Below, one piece after another: positions 1 to 5,428 of a DNA stretch of 10,605 nt; the first letter of the stretch is position 1, and each line of letters begins with the position of its first letter. The DNA lies in the NCBI GenBank assembly GCA_030643125.1, contig DAOWML010000046.1:1-10605 (forward strand), given 5' to 3'. Source of the DNA: Bacteroidales bacterium (GTDB taxonomy: Bacteria; Bacteroidota; Bacteroidia; Bacteroidales; UBA12077). The notes under the pieces were generated by a model. It was not told the DNA's origin and did no database searches. It saw only the letters and a program-made list of their open reading frames with translations. The position numbers and the translations under genes are program-made.

Positions 1-56
1 ATAATTAAATTCAAATAGAGTTATTCTGATCTTGTCTGATAATAAGGTGCTAAGCG

Positions 57-75
57 CCTGCCTGTCACAGGCAGG
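57..75. repeat. Perfect 9-bp palindrome with 1-nt centre
   Basis: The arms CCTGCCTGT and ACAGGCAGG are exact reverse complements around a single central C at 66. The element is far richer in GC than its surroundings. It ends in AGGCAGG followed by GATT, similar to the repeat at 5123-5142 (AGGCAGG then ATT). It resembles small dispersed palindromic repeats; no transposase is visible here. Confidence 0.65.
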
Positions 76-154
76 GATTTATTGTTTGAAATAGTAATGA
101 ATAACGATTATTAAAATTGCTTATTAGAATATCTGCTAAGTAGCTAAATTATAT

Positions 155-280
155 GTCATTCCTGCGCATGCAGGAATCTATTATTTTTTTAAAAAAAATC
201 TGCAACACCTGCCTTATGTTTGTCTGACATGCCATAGGCAGTTAAAACGGCAGTCAGGGCAGTTAGGAGTGCGGAATGAT
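155..280. repeat. Composite palindromic repeat, REP- or MITE-like
   Basis: The left end has an 8-bp stem, ATTCCTGC / GCAGGAAT, with loop GCAT (158-177). TCATTCC (156-162) is matched in inverted orientation by GGAATGA (273-279), so the 126-bp unit has inverted ends. Inside are an imperfect inverted repeat (CTGCC at 209-213 against GGCAG at 237-241), a small TGCC-ATA-GGCA hairpin (230-240), and three direct copies of GGCAGT (237, 249, 258). ATTCC...GGAAT palindromes of this kind occur as dispersed repeats in many bacteria. Whether it is one element or several adjacent ones is inference. Confidence 0.5.
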
Positions 281-426
281 ATTAAACCTTGAATGGATAT
301 TTGCTAACACCTGTTTATTAATTCAACACTGACCATAAATAGAATTATCAATAATCATAAACAATTAATTAAAATAATTGTATATGAATTGAGTTTTTAT
401 TGGATATTTTAATTCAATATAAACTT

Positions 427-434
427 TATATTTG
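427..434 (+). promoter_or_regulatory. Probable -7 promoter element (TAnnTTTG type)
   Basis: TATATTTG matches the Bacteroidota -7 consensus TAnnTTTG exactly and ends 21 bases before the ATG of the transporter gene. A TTG lies at 400-402, but the spacing to it is slightly long for a -33 element. This would drive the transporter/PhnP-like pair with a leader of roughly 15 nt. Confidence 0.4.
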
Positions 435-455
435 CTGAAATTGAAACATTAGATA

Positions 456-1382
456 ATGAATCAAATAATAAAACTCATCTTGAAGATAGTTTTGAACAGA
501 AATTTTATTCTTGTTTTTGCAGTAATTATGGGATTGTCTTTTGGTGATTTTGCAACTTATATAAAAGGATATACCCTCTATATTTTAGCAATTACCATGG
601 TTTTTGCTACTACAGGAATTGATTCAAAAGCATTGTTGCCAATAAAAAAATTATTTAAACCTATGCTTATTGGAACGGTACTTAATTACTTTATATTCGG
701 AGCAGTTGTTTTGGTGCTGGCCTGGTTTTTAATGCCTACAAAAGGATTATTCATGGGATTTGTGGTAATTGTAGCTGCACCACCGGGAGTCGCCGTAATA
801 CCGTTTTCAGGTATTTTGAAGGGCGATATTGAGTATTCTATTTTAGGTGTTTTTGGAGCTTTCCTTGCATCAATTGTAATTGCTCCTTTATTAATTGGAA
901 TTTTCTCTGATGGTGCAAGTGTTAGTGCCTGGTCACTGTTTATTTTAATGATTAAATTAGTGCTTGATCCTCTTATTGTATCTCGTTTTTTATTATACAA
1001 ACCAGTTTTTAAATATGTAACCAAAATTCGTGGTAAAGCTGTTGACTGGGGATTTGCGATTATCATTTTTACAGCAGTTGGAATAAATCGCGATGTTTTC
1101 TTTTCTGATCCGACTATTTTAATGTTATCTTCTATTGTGCTTTTATCAGCGACTTTTGGTATTGGCTCATTATTTGAATTTTTCTCTAAAAAAGCAGGAA
1201 TAAAATATGAACGTAACATAACACAAGTATTATTATTGACTATCAAAAGCTCTGGGTTTTCTGTTGTTACAGCACTAACATTATTTGGGAAAGAAGCAGC
1301 TATCCCTTCAGCAATATTAGCCGTAATAGTTTTGTTATATTTGTTGTATCTTTCTATTCGGTTAGAATTTAAAAAGAAATAA
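456..1382 (+). CDS. SBF/BASS-family (bile acid:sodium symporter-like) membrane transporter
   Basis: This 308-residue protein is almost entirely hydrophobic, with about nine or ten predicted membrane segments and a short basic tail (KKK). The segment around residues 107-129 (AAPPGVAVIPFSGILKGD and following) resembles the conserved proline/glycine crossing region of sodium/bile acid symporter-type transporters. The N-terminal part (residues 40-60, ending GIDSKAL) and the length also fit that fold. The substrate cannot be read from the sequence; bacterial members carry various organic anions, and related ACR3 proteins export arsenite. A two-fold related auxin-efflux-carrier-type transporter is the main alternative. 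The ATG at 456 begins a helix directly, with a TAnnTTTG element upstream. The next gene starts 4 bases after its stop, so the two are probably cotranscribed. Confidence 0.65.
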   Translation: MNQIIKLILKIVLNRNFILVFAVIMGLSFGDFATYIKGYTLYILAITMVFATTGIDSKALLPIKKLFKPMLIGTVLNYFIFGAVVLVLAWFLMPTKGLFMGFVVIVAAPPGVAVIPFSGILKGDIEYSILGVFGAFLASIVIAPLLIGIFSDGASVSAWSLFILMIKLVLDPLIVSRFLLYKPVFKYVTKIRGKAVDWGFAIIIFTAVGINRDVFFSDPTILMLSSIVLLSATFGIGSLFEFFSKKAGIKYERNITQVLLLTIKSSGFSVVTALTLFGKEAAIPSAILAVIVLLYLLYLSIRLEFKKK

Positions 1383-1386
1383 AGCA

Positions 1387-2148
1387 TTGAAAGTAAAAAT
1401 TCTAGGTACAGGAACATCTCAGGGAGTCCCGGTTATAGCTTGTAATTGTGCGGTTTGTCAATCAACAGATCCAAACGATAAACGTTTACGTGCAGCTGCA
1501 TTAATTGAAGTAAATGGTGTAAATATTGTTATTGATGCAGGTCCTGATTTCAGGCAACAAATGCTACGTGAAAAAGTAAATGATATTGATGCAATCCTTA
1601 TTACACACGAACATCGTGATCATATTGCCGGACTAGATGATGTTCGTGCATTTAACTTTATGAATCAGAAACCTGTTGATATATATGCAGAAAAAAGAGT
1701 TCAGAAAGTTATAAAAGAGGAATTCTTTTATTCCTTCGAAGAGAACAAATATCCGGGTGTTCCTCAAATTAATTTGCATGAACTGGCAAATAAGCCATTC
1801 GAAATAAAAGGAGTAAAGCTTATTCCTATTCAGGTTTTTCATTATAAACTTCCTGTTTTTGGTTTTAGAATTGGAGATTTCGCATATATAACTGATGCTA
1901 ATTACATTAGTGAAGAAGAAAAAGAGAAACTGCATGGTACAAAATACCTGGTGTTAAATGCATTGCGCAAAAGAAAACATGTCTCACATTATTCATTGTC
2001 GGAATCGATTGATCTTATAAAAGAACTCAGTCCTAAACGAGCATATATAACTCATATAAGTCATCAAATGGGATTACATCATGATGTTAACGAAGAATTG
2101 CCTCGGGGAATATCACTTGCTTACGATGGCTTAAGGCTTGAAATATAG
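1387..2148 (+). CDS. PhnP-like MBL-fold metal-dependent hydrolase
   Basis: This 253-residue cytoplasmic protein has a metallo-beta-lactamase fold. It opens with the family's typical strand and loop (LGTGTSQG, residues 6-13), then a C19-x-C21-x2-C24 cluster like the structural zinc site of E. coli PhnP. The catalytic HEHRDH motif is at 74-79, and TDA (Asp about 170), an SHYS histidine near 201, H223 and a late HH pair near 231-232 follow. Length matches PhnP (about 252 residues), a phosphoribosyl cyclic phosphate phosphodiesterase. No phosphonate genes are nearby, so the natural substrate is open; a general cyclic-phosphate or nucleotide phosphodiesterase is equally possible. The start is TTG at 1387: there is no ATG or GTG between it and the in-frame stop at 1363-1365, and the TTG gives the expected family N-terminus. 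It lies 4 nt after the transporter stop. Confidence 0.85.
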   Translation: MKVKILGTGTSQGVPVIACNCAVCQSTDPNDKRLRAAALIEVNGVNIVIDAGPDFRQQMLREKVNDIDAILITHEHRDHIAGLDDVRAFNFMNQKPVDIYAEKRVQKVIKEEFFYSFEENKYPGVPQINLHELANKPFEIKGVKLIPIQVFHYKLPVFGFRIGDFAYITDANYISEEEKEKLHGTKYLVLNALRKRKHVSHYSLSESIDLIKELSPKRAYITHISHQMGLHHDVNEELPRGISLAYDGLRLEI

Positions 2149-2196
2149 GATGTATTTATTTACTAATCACCTTTAAATAAAAATTGTTTAATTTAG

Positions 2197-2216
2197 TACA
2201 TGTAAAGTTTAAACTT
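2197..2216. promoter_or_regulatory. Two adjacent perfect palindromes upstream of the LiaF-like gene
   Basis: TACATGTA (2197-2204) and AAGTTTAAACTT (2205-2216) are both perfect palindromes and abut each other, ending 4 bases before the ATG at 2221. They could be an operator or an RNA structure near the start codon. In AT-rich DNA the longer one could also occur by chance, and no regulator is identified. Confidence 0.25.
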
Positions 2217-2220
2217 AAAA

Positions 2221-2922
2221 ATGAATATTATGGAATCAAATAGAAACATTGGAAGAGGAATTATAGGAATTGTCCTCATATTAATTGGTATAGCATTTAT
2301 TGGAAGAACTTTAAATTTTTTTCCTCGACAAATAATGCATTACGTTTTTACGTGGGAAATGATTTTAATTGTGCTGGGTGTTATATTTATTTCTACTCGC
2401 GAGAATAAAACTACAGGGTGGATATTATTAATAATCGGATTAATGTTCTTAATACCCGATGTTATTCATATCCCTTATTCGATAAGAAGATTATTCTGGC
2501 CTTCTGCTTTAATTATTATTGGTTTGCTTATTATTTTAAGATCAACTAATGTAAGAAGAAGCTTGGAACAATCCGGTAGTTCTGATTATATTGATGATAT
2601 TGCCATTTTAGGTGGTGGCGAACGGGTTATTACATCGGAAAATTTTAAAGGTGGTAAAATAACTGCATTATTTGGTGGATCGAAAATTGATTTGACAAAT
2701 GCTACTTTAGCACCGGGTCAAAATGTAATTGATGTGTTTTGCATGTTTGGAGGCTCTACTTTAATTGTGCCTGAAAACTGGAATGTTAAAGTTGATGTTG
2801 TTGCAATATTAGGTGGTTTCTCAGACAAAAGACATATAAAGTCAGGTACTACAATGGATGTTGGCAAAGAAATTGTAATTAAAGGTTTTGTAATGTTTGG
2901 AGGTGGCGAAATAAAAAATTGA
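2221..2922 (+). CDS. LiaF-like membrane protein with FGG-repeat C-terminal domain
   Basis: This 233-residue protein has four hydrophobic segments (about residues 13-30, 45-58, 66-81 and 92-107), each with the small I/L/G-rich pattern of the LiaF/LiaI-like transmembrane domain. A cytoplasmic or surface beta-rich domain follows from about residue 125. That part has five repeats of an [A/V/C]-x-[L/F]-G-G motif, with the L/F at 130, 151, 176, 197 and 226, suggesting a stacked beta structure as in cell-wall-stress LiaF C-terminal domains. In Firmicutes LiaF inhibits an envelope-stress two-component system; in Bacteroidota the role of such proteins is largely undefined. ATG 2221 is taken as the start, but ATG 2230 (residue 4) is equally acceptable. 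The gene stands alone between a 72-nt gap and a stem-loop. Confidence 0.75.
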   Translation: MNIMESNRNIGRGIIGIVLILIGIAFIGRTLNFFPRQIMHYVFTWEMILIVLGVIFISTRENKTTGWILLIIGLMFLIPDVIHIPYSIRRLFWPSALIIIGLLIILRSTNVRRSLEQSGSSDYIDDIAILGGGERVITSENFKGGKITALFGGSKIDLTNATLAPGQNVIDVFCMFGGSTLIVPENWNVKVDVVAILGGFSDKRHIKSGTTMDVGKEIVIKGFVMFGGGEIKN

Positions 2923-2933
2923 CCTGAAAGAAA

Positions 2934-2960
2934 AATCCTAAGAGAATTTATCTTAGGATT
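2934..2960 (+). terminator. Stem-loop after the LiaF-like gene
   Basis: Perfect 10-bp arms AATCCTAAGA / TCTTAGGATT surround a 7-nt loop, beginning 11 bases after the stop codon. The stem has only moderate GC and the T-rich run (2972-2977) is displaced about 11 bases from it, so it may be a weak or RNA-stabilising terminator. Confidence 0.55.
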
Positions 2961-3035
2961 ATGCATCAAATATTTTTCTCAAACAAAACTAAAGCAAGCC
3001 AATTATTTGGATCAGTATAATTTTTTTGAATACTT

Positions 3036-3437
3036 TTAAATAAGTGATTTCAAATTGTTGATTTTATTGGTTCTTTCGAATGAGAAAGTTTTACTTTTTT
3101 CGTTTATGTATTCATAAAGTTGAAGTGCTTTTTTAAGATAGTTGCTTTTGGATTGAGATTGATCATTTCCTATCGTATAAAGCAAATCTGCAAGTAATTC
3201 TATATTTTCAAAGCTATAACCTTTGCTTTTAGTGAATGTTTTATCAAAATCATTTATTGAGAGATTCAATATCTTATCTACGTTAAAACCGGAGTTTTCA
3301 ACTAGCTCACGATTTATTAATTCAATAGTTTCTTCTGAGTTTTTAACTGAGCTTGATGGAATCAGCTTGCCTATTAGATATCTTAACAGAGTCCCAATTT
3401 TTTCAATTTCTCGTAAAATAAAATCTTTTTGTTGCAT
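3036..3437 (-). CDS. Hypothetical helical protein, 133 aa
   Basis: I do not recognise this protein firmly. It opens with a charged helix (MQQKDFILREIEKIGTLLRY) reminiscent of the start of DUF6483-type proteins. It appears all-helical and soluble, with no signal peptide and no cysteine. The C-terminal half (about residues 75-120, including ENIELLADLLYTIG and YLKKALQLYEYI) looks like a TPR-type helix pair, so a protein-protein interaction role is possible. Amino-acid use is ordinary and the opposite-strand frame looks like a shadow, so I judge it real. It is transcribed away from the secreted MBL-fold gene, with a 69-nt shared upstream region holding a 16-bp palindrome. Confidence 0.65.
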   Translation of the reverse strand: MQQKDFILREIEKIGTLLRYLIGKLIPSSSVKNSEETIELINRELVENSGFNVDKILNLSINDFDKTFTKSKGYSFENIELLADLLYTIGNDQSQSKSNYLKKALQLYEYINEKSKTFSFERTNKINNLKSLI

Positions 3438-3467
3438 TGTCTATATAGGGTAAAATGATTTTAATTT

Positions 3468-3483
3468 ATCTTTAATTAAAGAT
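3468..3483. promoter_or_regulatory. 16-bp perfect palindrome between divergent genes
   Basis: ATCTTTAATTAAAGAT reads the same on both strands. It sits in the short gap between the divergent starts at 3437 and 3507, where an operator controlling both genes could lie. It is entirely A/T apart from one C and one G, so chance is a serious alternative. Confidence 0.3.
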
Positions 3484-3506
3484 TTGGACTATAAATTTAT
3501 ACCATT

Positions 3507-4277
3507 ATGTTTAAACATTTGCTATTAATTCTGGCAATTAGCTTATTATTCGAAATTAGTATCTATTCACAAAACGTTCAAATTCATTATTTAGGCCACT
3601 CAGCTTTTGTTTTTGAATTTGATGATATAACTGTTGTTACTGATTATGGAAAACCAAATGCATGGAAACAATGGGGGTGGGATAGCCCAATTCATAATAT
3701 AGGAGATTTAATCCCGGATGTAATGGTTTATTCTCATTTGCATGAAGACCATTATGATTTAACCAGAATTCCCAAAGGTGTAAAGTATATTTTGAATAAT
3801 GGAGAAGGCTTAGAACTTGAAGATTTAAATATTATACCAATTCCAACCTGTGAAGAACAATTTGGGATATTTGATAACACGAGCTATTTATTTACATATA
3901 AAGCATTTAATATATTACATACCGGTGATATTCAGGGAATGATTGCAAATATTGAAAACGATTCTATTGCTGATTATTTCGAAAAGAACTATCCTGAAAA
4001 TATTGATTTATTGATTATGCCTATCGAAGGCAAAATAAAATATATTCCACAAACTGAAAAGTTTATTCGCTTAATTAATCCTACAAGAGTTATTCCAACT
4101 CATTATTGGAGTCAGGAGTATTTAGATGAGTTTATTGTGTATTTGAAAGAAGAGAACAGTTTAGAAACGAGTTTTAAAATTAACCATATTAAACAAAGTA
4201 AGTTCTATTTGAAAAGCAATTATAGTTCCGACTCAATTTCTATTGTTATACTTAAAGCCAAGGTATTTACACTGTAA
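3507..4277 (+). CDS. Secreted UlaG-like MBL-fold protein
   Basis: This 256-residue protein has a signal peptide (hydrophobic residues 5-19, probable cleavage after about residue 21-22, IYS-Q), so it acts in the periplasm or on the surface. The mature part opens with IHYLGHSAFVFEF, the GHS motif of UlaG-like metal-dependent hydrolases. The metal motif HLHEDH lies at 77-82, HTGD at 138-141 (Asp 141 the likely bridging ligand) and THYW at 198-201 (His 199). No histidine occurs between 83 and 137, where the family normally supplies its third metal ligand; Cys 115 is the only obvious substitute. UlaG is a cytoplasmic ascorbate-6-phosphate lactonase, so an exported relative must act on something else; the substrate is unknown. 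It is probably monocistronic, followed by a small stem-loop. Confidence 0.8.
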   Translation: MFKHLLLILAISLLFEISIYSQNVQIHYLGHSAFVFEFDDITVVTDYGKPNAWKQWGWDSPIHNIGDLIPDVMVYSHLHEDHYDLTRIPKGVKYILNNGEGLELEDLNIIPIPTCEEQFGIFDNTSYLFTYKAFNILHTGDIQGMIANIENDSIADYFEKNYPENIDLLIMPIEGKIKYIPQTEKFIRLINPTRVIPTHYWSQEYLDEFIVYLKEENSLETSFKINHIKQSKFYLKSNYSSDSISIVILKAKVFTL

Positions 4278-4311
4278 ATTATTCAATAGTATAATTTTTT
4301 ATAAAAGAAAA

Positions 4312-4329
4312 TAAGATATTTTTATCTTA
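4312..4329. promoter_or_regulatory. 7-bp stem-loop upstream of the metal module
   Basis: TAAGATA and TATCTTA are perfect arms around a TTTT loop. It is 34 bases after the MBL gene stop and 19 bases before the -7-like element at 4348, so it could be a weak terminator of the upstream gene or an operator of the metal module. No T-tract follows. Confidence 0.3.
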
Positions 4330-4347
4330 AATAATAAACATATTCAC

Positions 4348-4355
4348 TAGTTTTG
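4348..4355 (+). promoter_or_regulatory. Probable -7 promoter element for the metal module
   Basis: TAGTTTTG matches TAnnTTTG exactly and ends 16 bases before ATG 4372. No clear TTTG-type -33 element is visible at the usual distance, which would fit a promoter needing an activator. It is the only exact match I see ahead of the three-gene module. Confidence 0.45.
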
Positions 4356-4371
4356 CGTTTAACTATTTGAA

Positions 4372-4758
4372 ATGAAACGATTCTTAGTAACTATATTGTC
4401 TTTATTTTATTTGCTGCTTTCTACAAGTGCTGCTATAAACATACATTATTGTGGCGGAGAATTAGAAAGTATTAAAGTAAATTCTAATCCTGTAAGTTGT
4501 TGTTGTGGCAATATGGAAATGTCAAATTCTTGTTGTCAGGATGAAAAACTTATATTGGAATTAGATGTAGATCAACAAATAGTTTCATTTACTAATATTG
4601 TTCCTGAGAATTTATTCTTATTTACTTTTATATCTTATGGACCAGATCTTATTCATGAGCCTGAGATCGAAGATGTAAATATCAGGAATTATAATATACC
4701 ACCGCCTAAGTTAGAACCAATCTGGTTAATAAACTGTACACTTACTTATTACGGATAA
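4372..4758 (+). CDS. HYC/CC/PP-type cysteine-rich secreted protein
   Basis: This 128-residue protein has an N-terminal signal peptide or anchor (residues 3-20, hydrophobic, ending STSA). It then shows the signature that names the Bacteroidota HYC_CC_PP family: HYCGG at 25-29, CCCG at 43-46, CC at 54-55 and a PPP run at 110-112. Seven cysteines (27, 43, 44, 45, 54, 55, 122) plus His 25 are enough to bind a thiophilic metal. The biochemical role is not established as far as I know; members recur beside HMA proteins and TonB-dependent receptors. It is the first gene of the module, directly after a TAnnTTTG element. Its stop codon (4756-4758) overlaps the first arm of a long inverted repeat. Function as a periplasmic metal-binding partner is inferred. 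Confidence 0.75.
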   Translation: MKRFLVTILSLFYLLLSTSAAINIHYCGGELESIKVNSNPVSCCCGNMEMSNSCCQDEKLILELDVDQQIVSFTNIVPENLFLFTFISYGPDLIHEPEIEDVNIRNYNIPPPKLEPIWLINCTLTYYG

Positions 4759-4833
4759 TTTATAAGTTTCGCTATATGTTTAGTTAATGGTATCATTATC
4801 TAAGTAACTATTATTAATATACTTATAAATTAT
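4755..4833 (+). repeat. Long nested inverted repeat at the end of the HYC gene
   Basis: A 13-bp perfect inverted repeat, ATAATTTATAAGT (4755-4767) and ACTTATAAATTAT (4821-4833), encloses a second 6-bp pair, TAGTTA (4781-4786) and TAACTA (4805-4810). The first arm includes the stop codon of the HYC gene. RNA from this stretch could fold into a two-tier hairpin. There is no T-tract, so it could be a partial terminator, a processing or stability element, or a regulatory leader for the next gene. Confidence 0.5.
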
Positions 4834-4846
4834 AAAATTATGAAAC

Positions 4847-4966
4847 CTCCATGTAATTTAAATTGCATTAAAAGGATTATTCTATTAATCATATATAAGT
4901 AGGTTATATAAGAATTAAAATATGGAGGTTCACGAGCGGGTTGTGTTCGGGCTTTTTGGGAGCAAG
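4847..4966. repeat. Inverted-repeat element with a GC-rich tail
   Basis: AACCTCCAT (4847-4855) and ATGGAGGTT (4922-4930) are perfect 9-bp arms. Between them lies a 7-bp hairpin, TATATAA-GTAGG-TTATATA (4892-4910). The stretch 4922-4966 is 25/45 G+C, against mostly A/T around it, and ends abruptly. This suggests a foreign or conserved structured piece: a small MITE-like element, a dispersed intergenic repeat or a folded RNA leader. I found no flanking target duplication and it matches no riboswitch class that I can recognise. The 62-codon reverse frame through it (4830-5018) is judged not to be a gene. Confidence 0.45.
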
Positions 4967-5042
4967 TAACAAAAATAAAACTAATTATTAGGAAAGTTTT
5001 CAAAAACCTGCTGAGCAATCAGTAATATAAAAACGTAAAATC

Positions 5043-5426
5043 ATGAAAACAATTATAAAGTCAATATTGTCAATAATATTAATATCATTCTTATCAATAA
5101 GCTTATCAGCACAGGAAAAAACCTTGTCTGCCGATAGGCAGGATTCAAAAACAGACACTATAAAGTTTGAAGTTAAAGGTGTTTGTGGTTTATGTAAAGA
5201 TCGTATCGAAAACGCAGCACTTATAAAAGGAGTAAAGTGGGTTGAATGGGACAAGTCAACTGATACTTTAACTGTTATTTATCGTGTTGATAAAACGAAA
5301 CTACCCGATATTCATAAATCTATAGCCGAAGCAGGACATACTACTGATATGGTTGAATGTAATATCGATGCATATAATAAATTGCCCGCATGTTGTGCCT
5401 ACATGGGTGATGCTAAAAAGCATTAA
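5043..5426 (+). CDS. Secreted HMA-domain (heavy-metal-associated) protein
   Basis: This 127-residue protein has a signal peptide (hydrophobic residues 4-21, cleavage near SLSA-Q at 23/24), so it is probably periplasmic. A linker at about 25-38 is partly encoded by a palindromic repeat. An HMA ferredoxin-like domain spans about 39-105: DTIKFEVKGV, the metal-binding C48-x-x-C51 (GVCGLCKDRIE), and the typical late AGHTTD. A conserved tail follows with C106 and the CC pair 117-118 (KLPACCAYMGD), characteristic of Bacteroidota HMA proteins of this group. It is expected to bind Cu(I) or a similar soft metal and pass it on. The receptor gene starts 2 bases after its stop, so the two are almost certainly cotranscribed and perhaps translationally coupled. 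No exact TAnnTTTG element is seen in the 284-bp gap upstream. Confidence 0.88.
   Translation: MKTIIKSILSIILISFLSISLSAQEKTLSADRQDSKTDTIKFEVKGVCGLCKDRIENAALIKGVKWVEWDKSTDTLTVIYRVDKTKLPDIHKSIAEAGHTTDMVECNIDAYNKLPACCAYMGDAKKH
5123..5142. repeat. Palindromic repeat inside the HMA gene
   Basis: CTTGTCTGCC-GATA-GGCAGG contains a 5-bp perfect stem CTGCC / GGCAG (5128-5132 and 5137-5141) with loop GATA. It shares TTGTCTG, ATAGGCAG and AGGCAGG-ATT words with the repeats at 209-241 and 57-75. It is in frame and encodes about LSADRQD (residues 28-34) in the linker between signal peptide and HMA domain, where an insertion would be tolerated. Confidence 0.55.
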
Positions 5427-5428
5427 TA

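Larger units (their letters stand above)
1..455. other. Gene-free region with clustered palindromic repeats
   Basis: No convincing coding frame is present; all three forward frames hit stops within the first bases. The first 280 bases contain several short GC-rich inverted repeats (annotated separately) set in AT-rich DNA. They share words such as TTGTCTG (32-38 and 220-226) and GGCAG (71-75 and 237-241). Positions 281-426 are AT-rich and show no structure I can name. A promoter-like element follows at 427-434. The picture is of an intergenic space that has collected small dispersed repeats upstream of a transporter operon. Confidence 0.7.

Noticed and set aside
237..263. Start of a CRISPR array (GGCAGT copies)
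   Set aside because: The repeated unit is only 6 bases with spacings of 12 and 9; no array architecture and no cas genes.
686..1417. Long reverse-strand open frame opposite the transporter
   Set aside because: It is the antisense shadow of a clear membrane protein, with no plausible domain of its own.
3223..3453. Forward-strand frame of 76 codons opposite the small hypothetical gene
   Set aside because: It overlaps the reverse-strand gene, whose helical, charged composition is much more protein-like.
3491..3501. Promoter -7 element TAAATTTA for the exported MBL gene
   Set aside because: It mismatches the final G of the consensus and ends only a few bases before the ATG, too close for a normal transcript start.
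4931..4970. Integron attC-like site
   Set aside because: The GTT and AAC words present do not form the paired core sites with the required spacing, and there is no integrase or cassette array.
4830..5018. Reverse-strand frame of 62 codons with a signal-like start and a cysteine
   Set aside because: It runs through the inverted-repeat element, shows no family resemblance and its composition follows the repeat; more likely a chance frame in a dispersed repeat.
4847..5042. Cobalamin or other known riboswitch ahead of the HMA/receptor genes
   Set aside because: I cannot find the conserved cobalamin-box sequence or the core of another class I know; only generic hairpins are visible.
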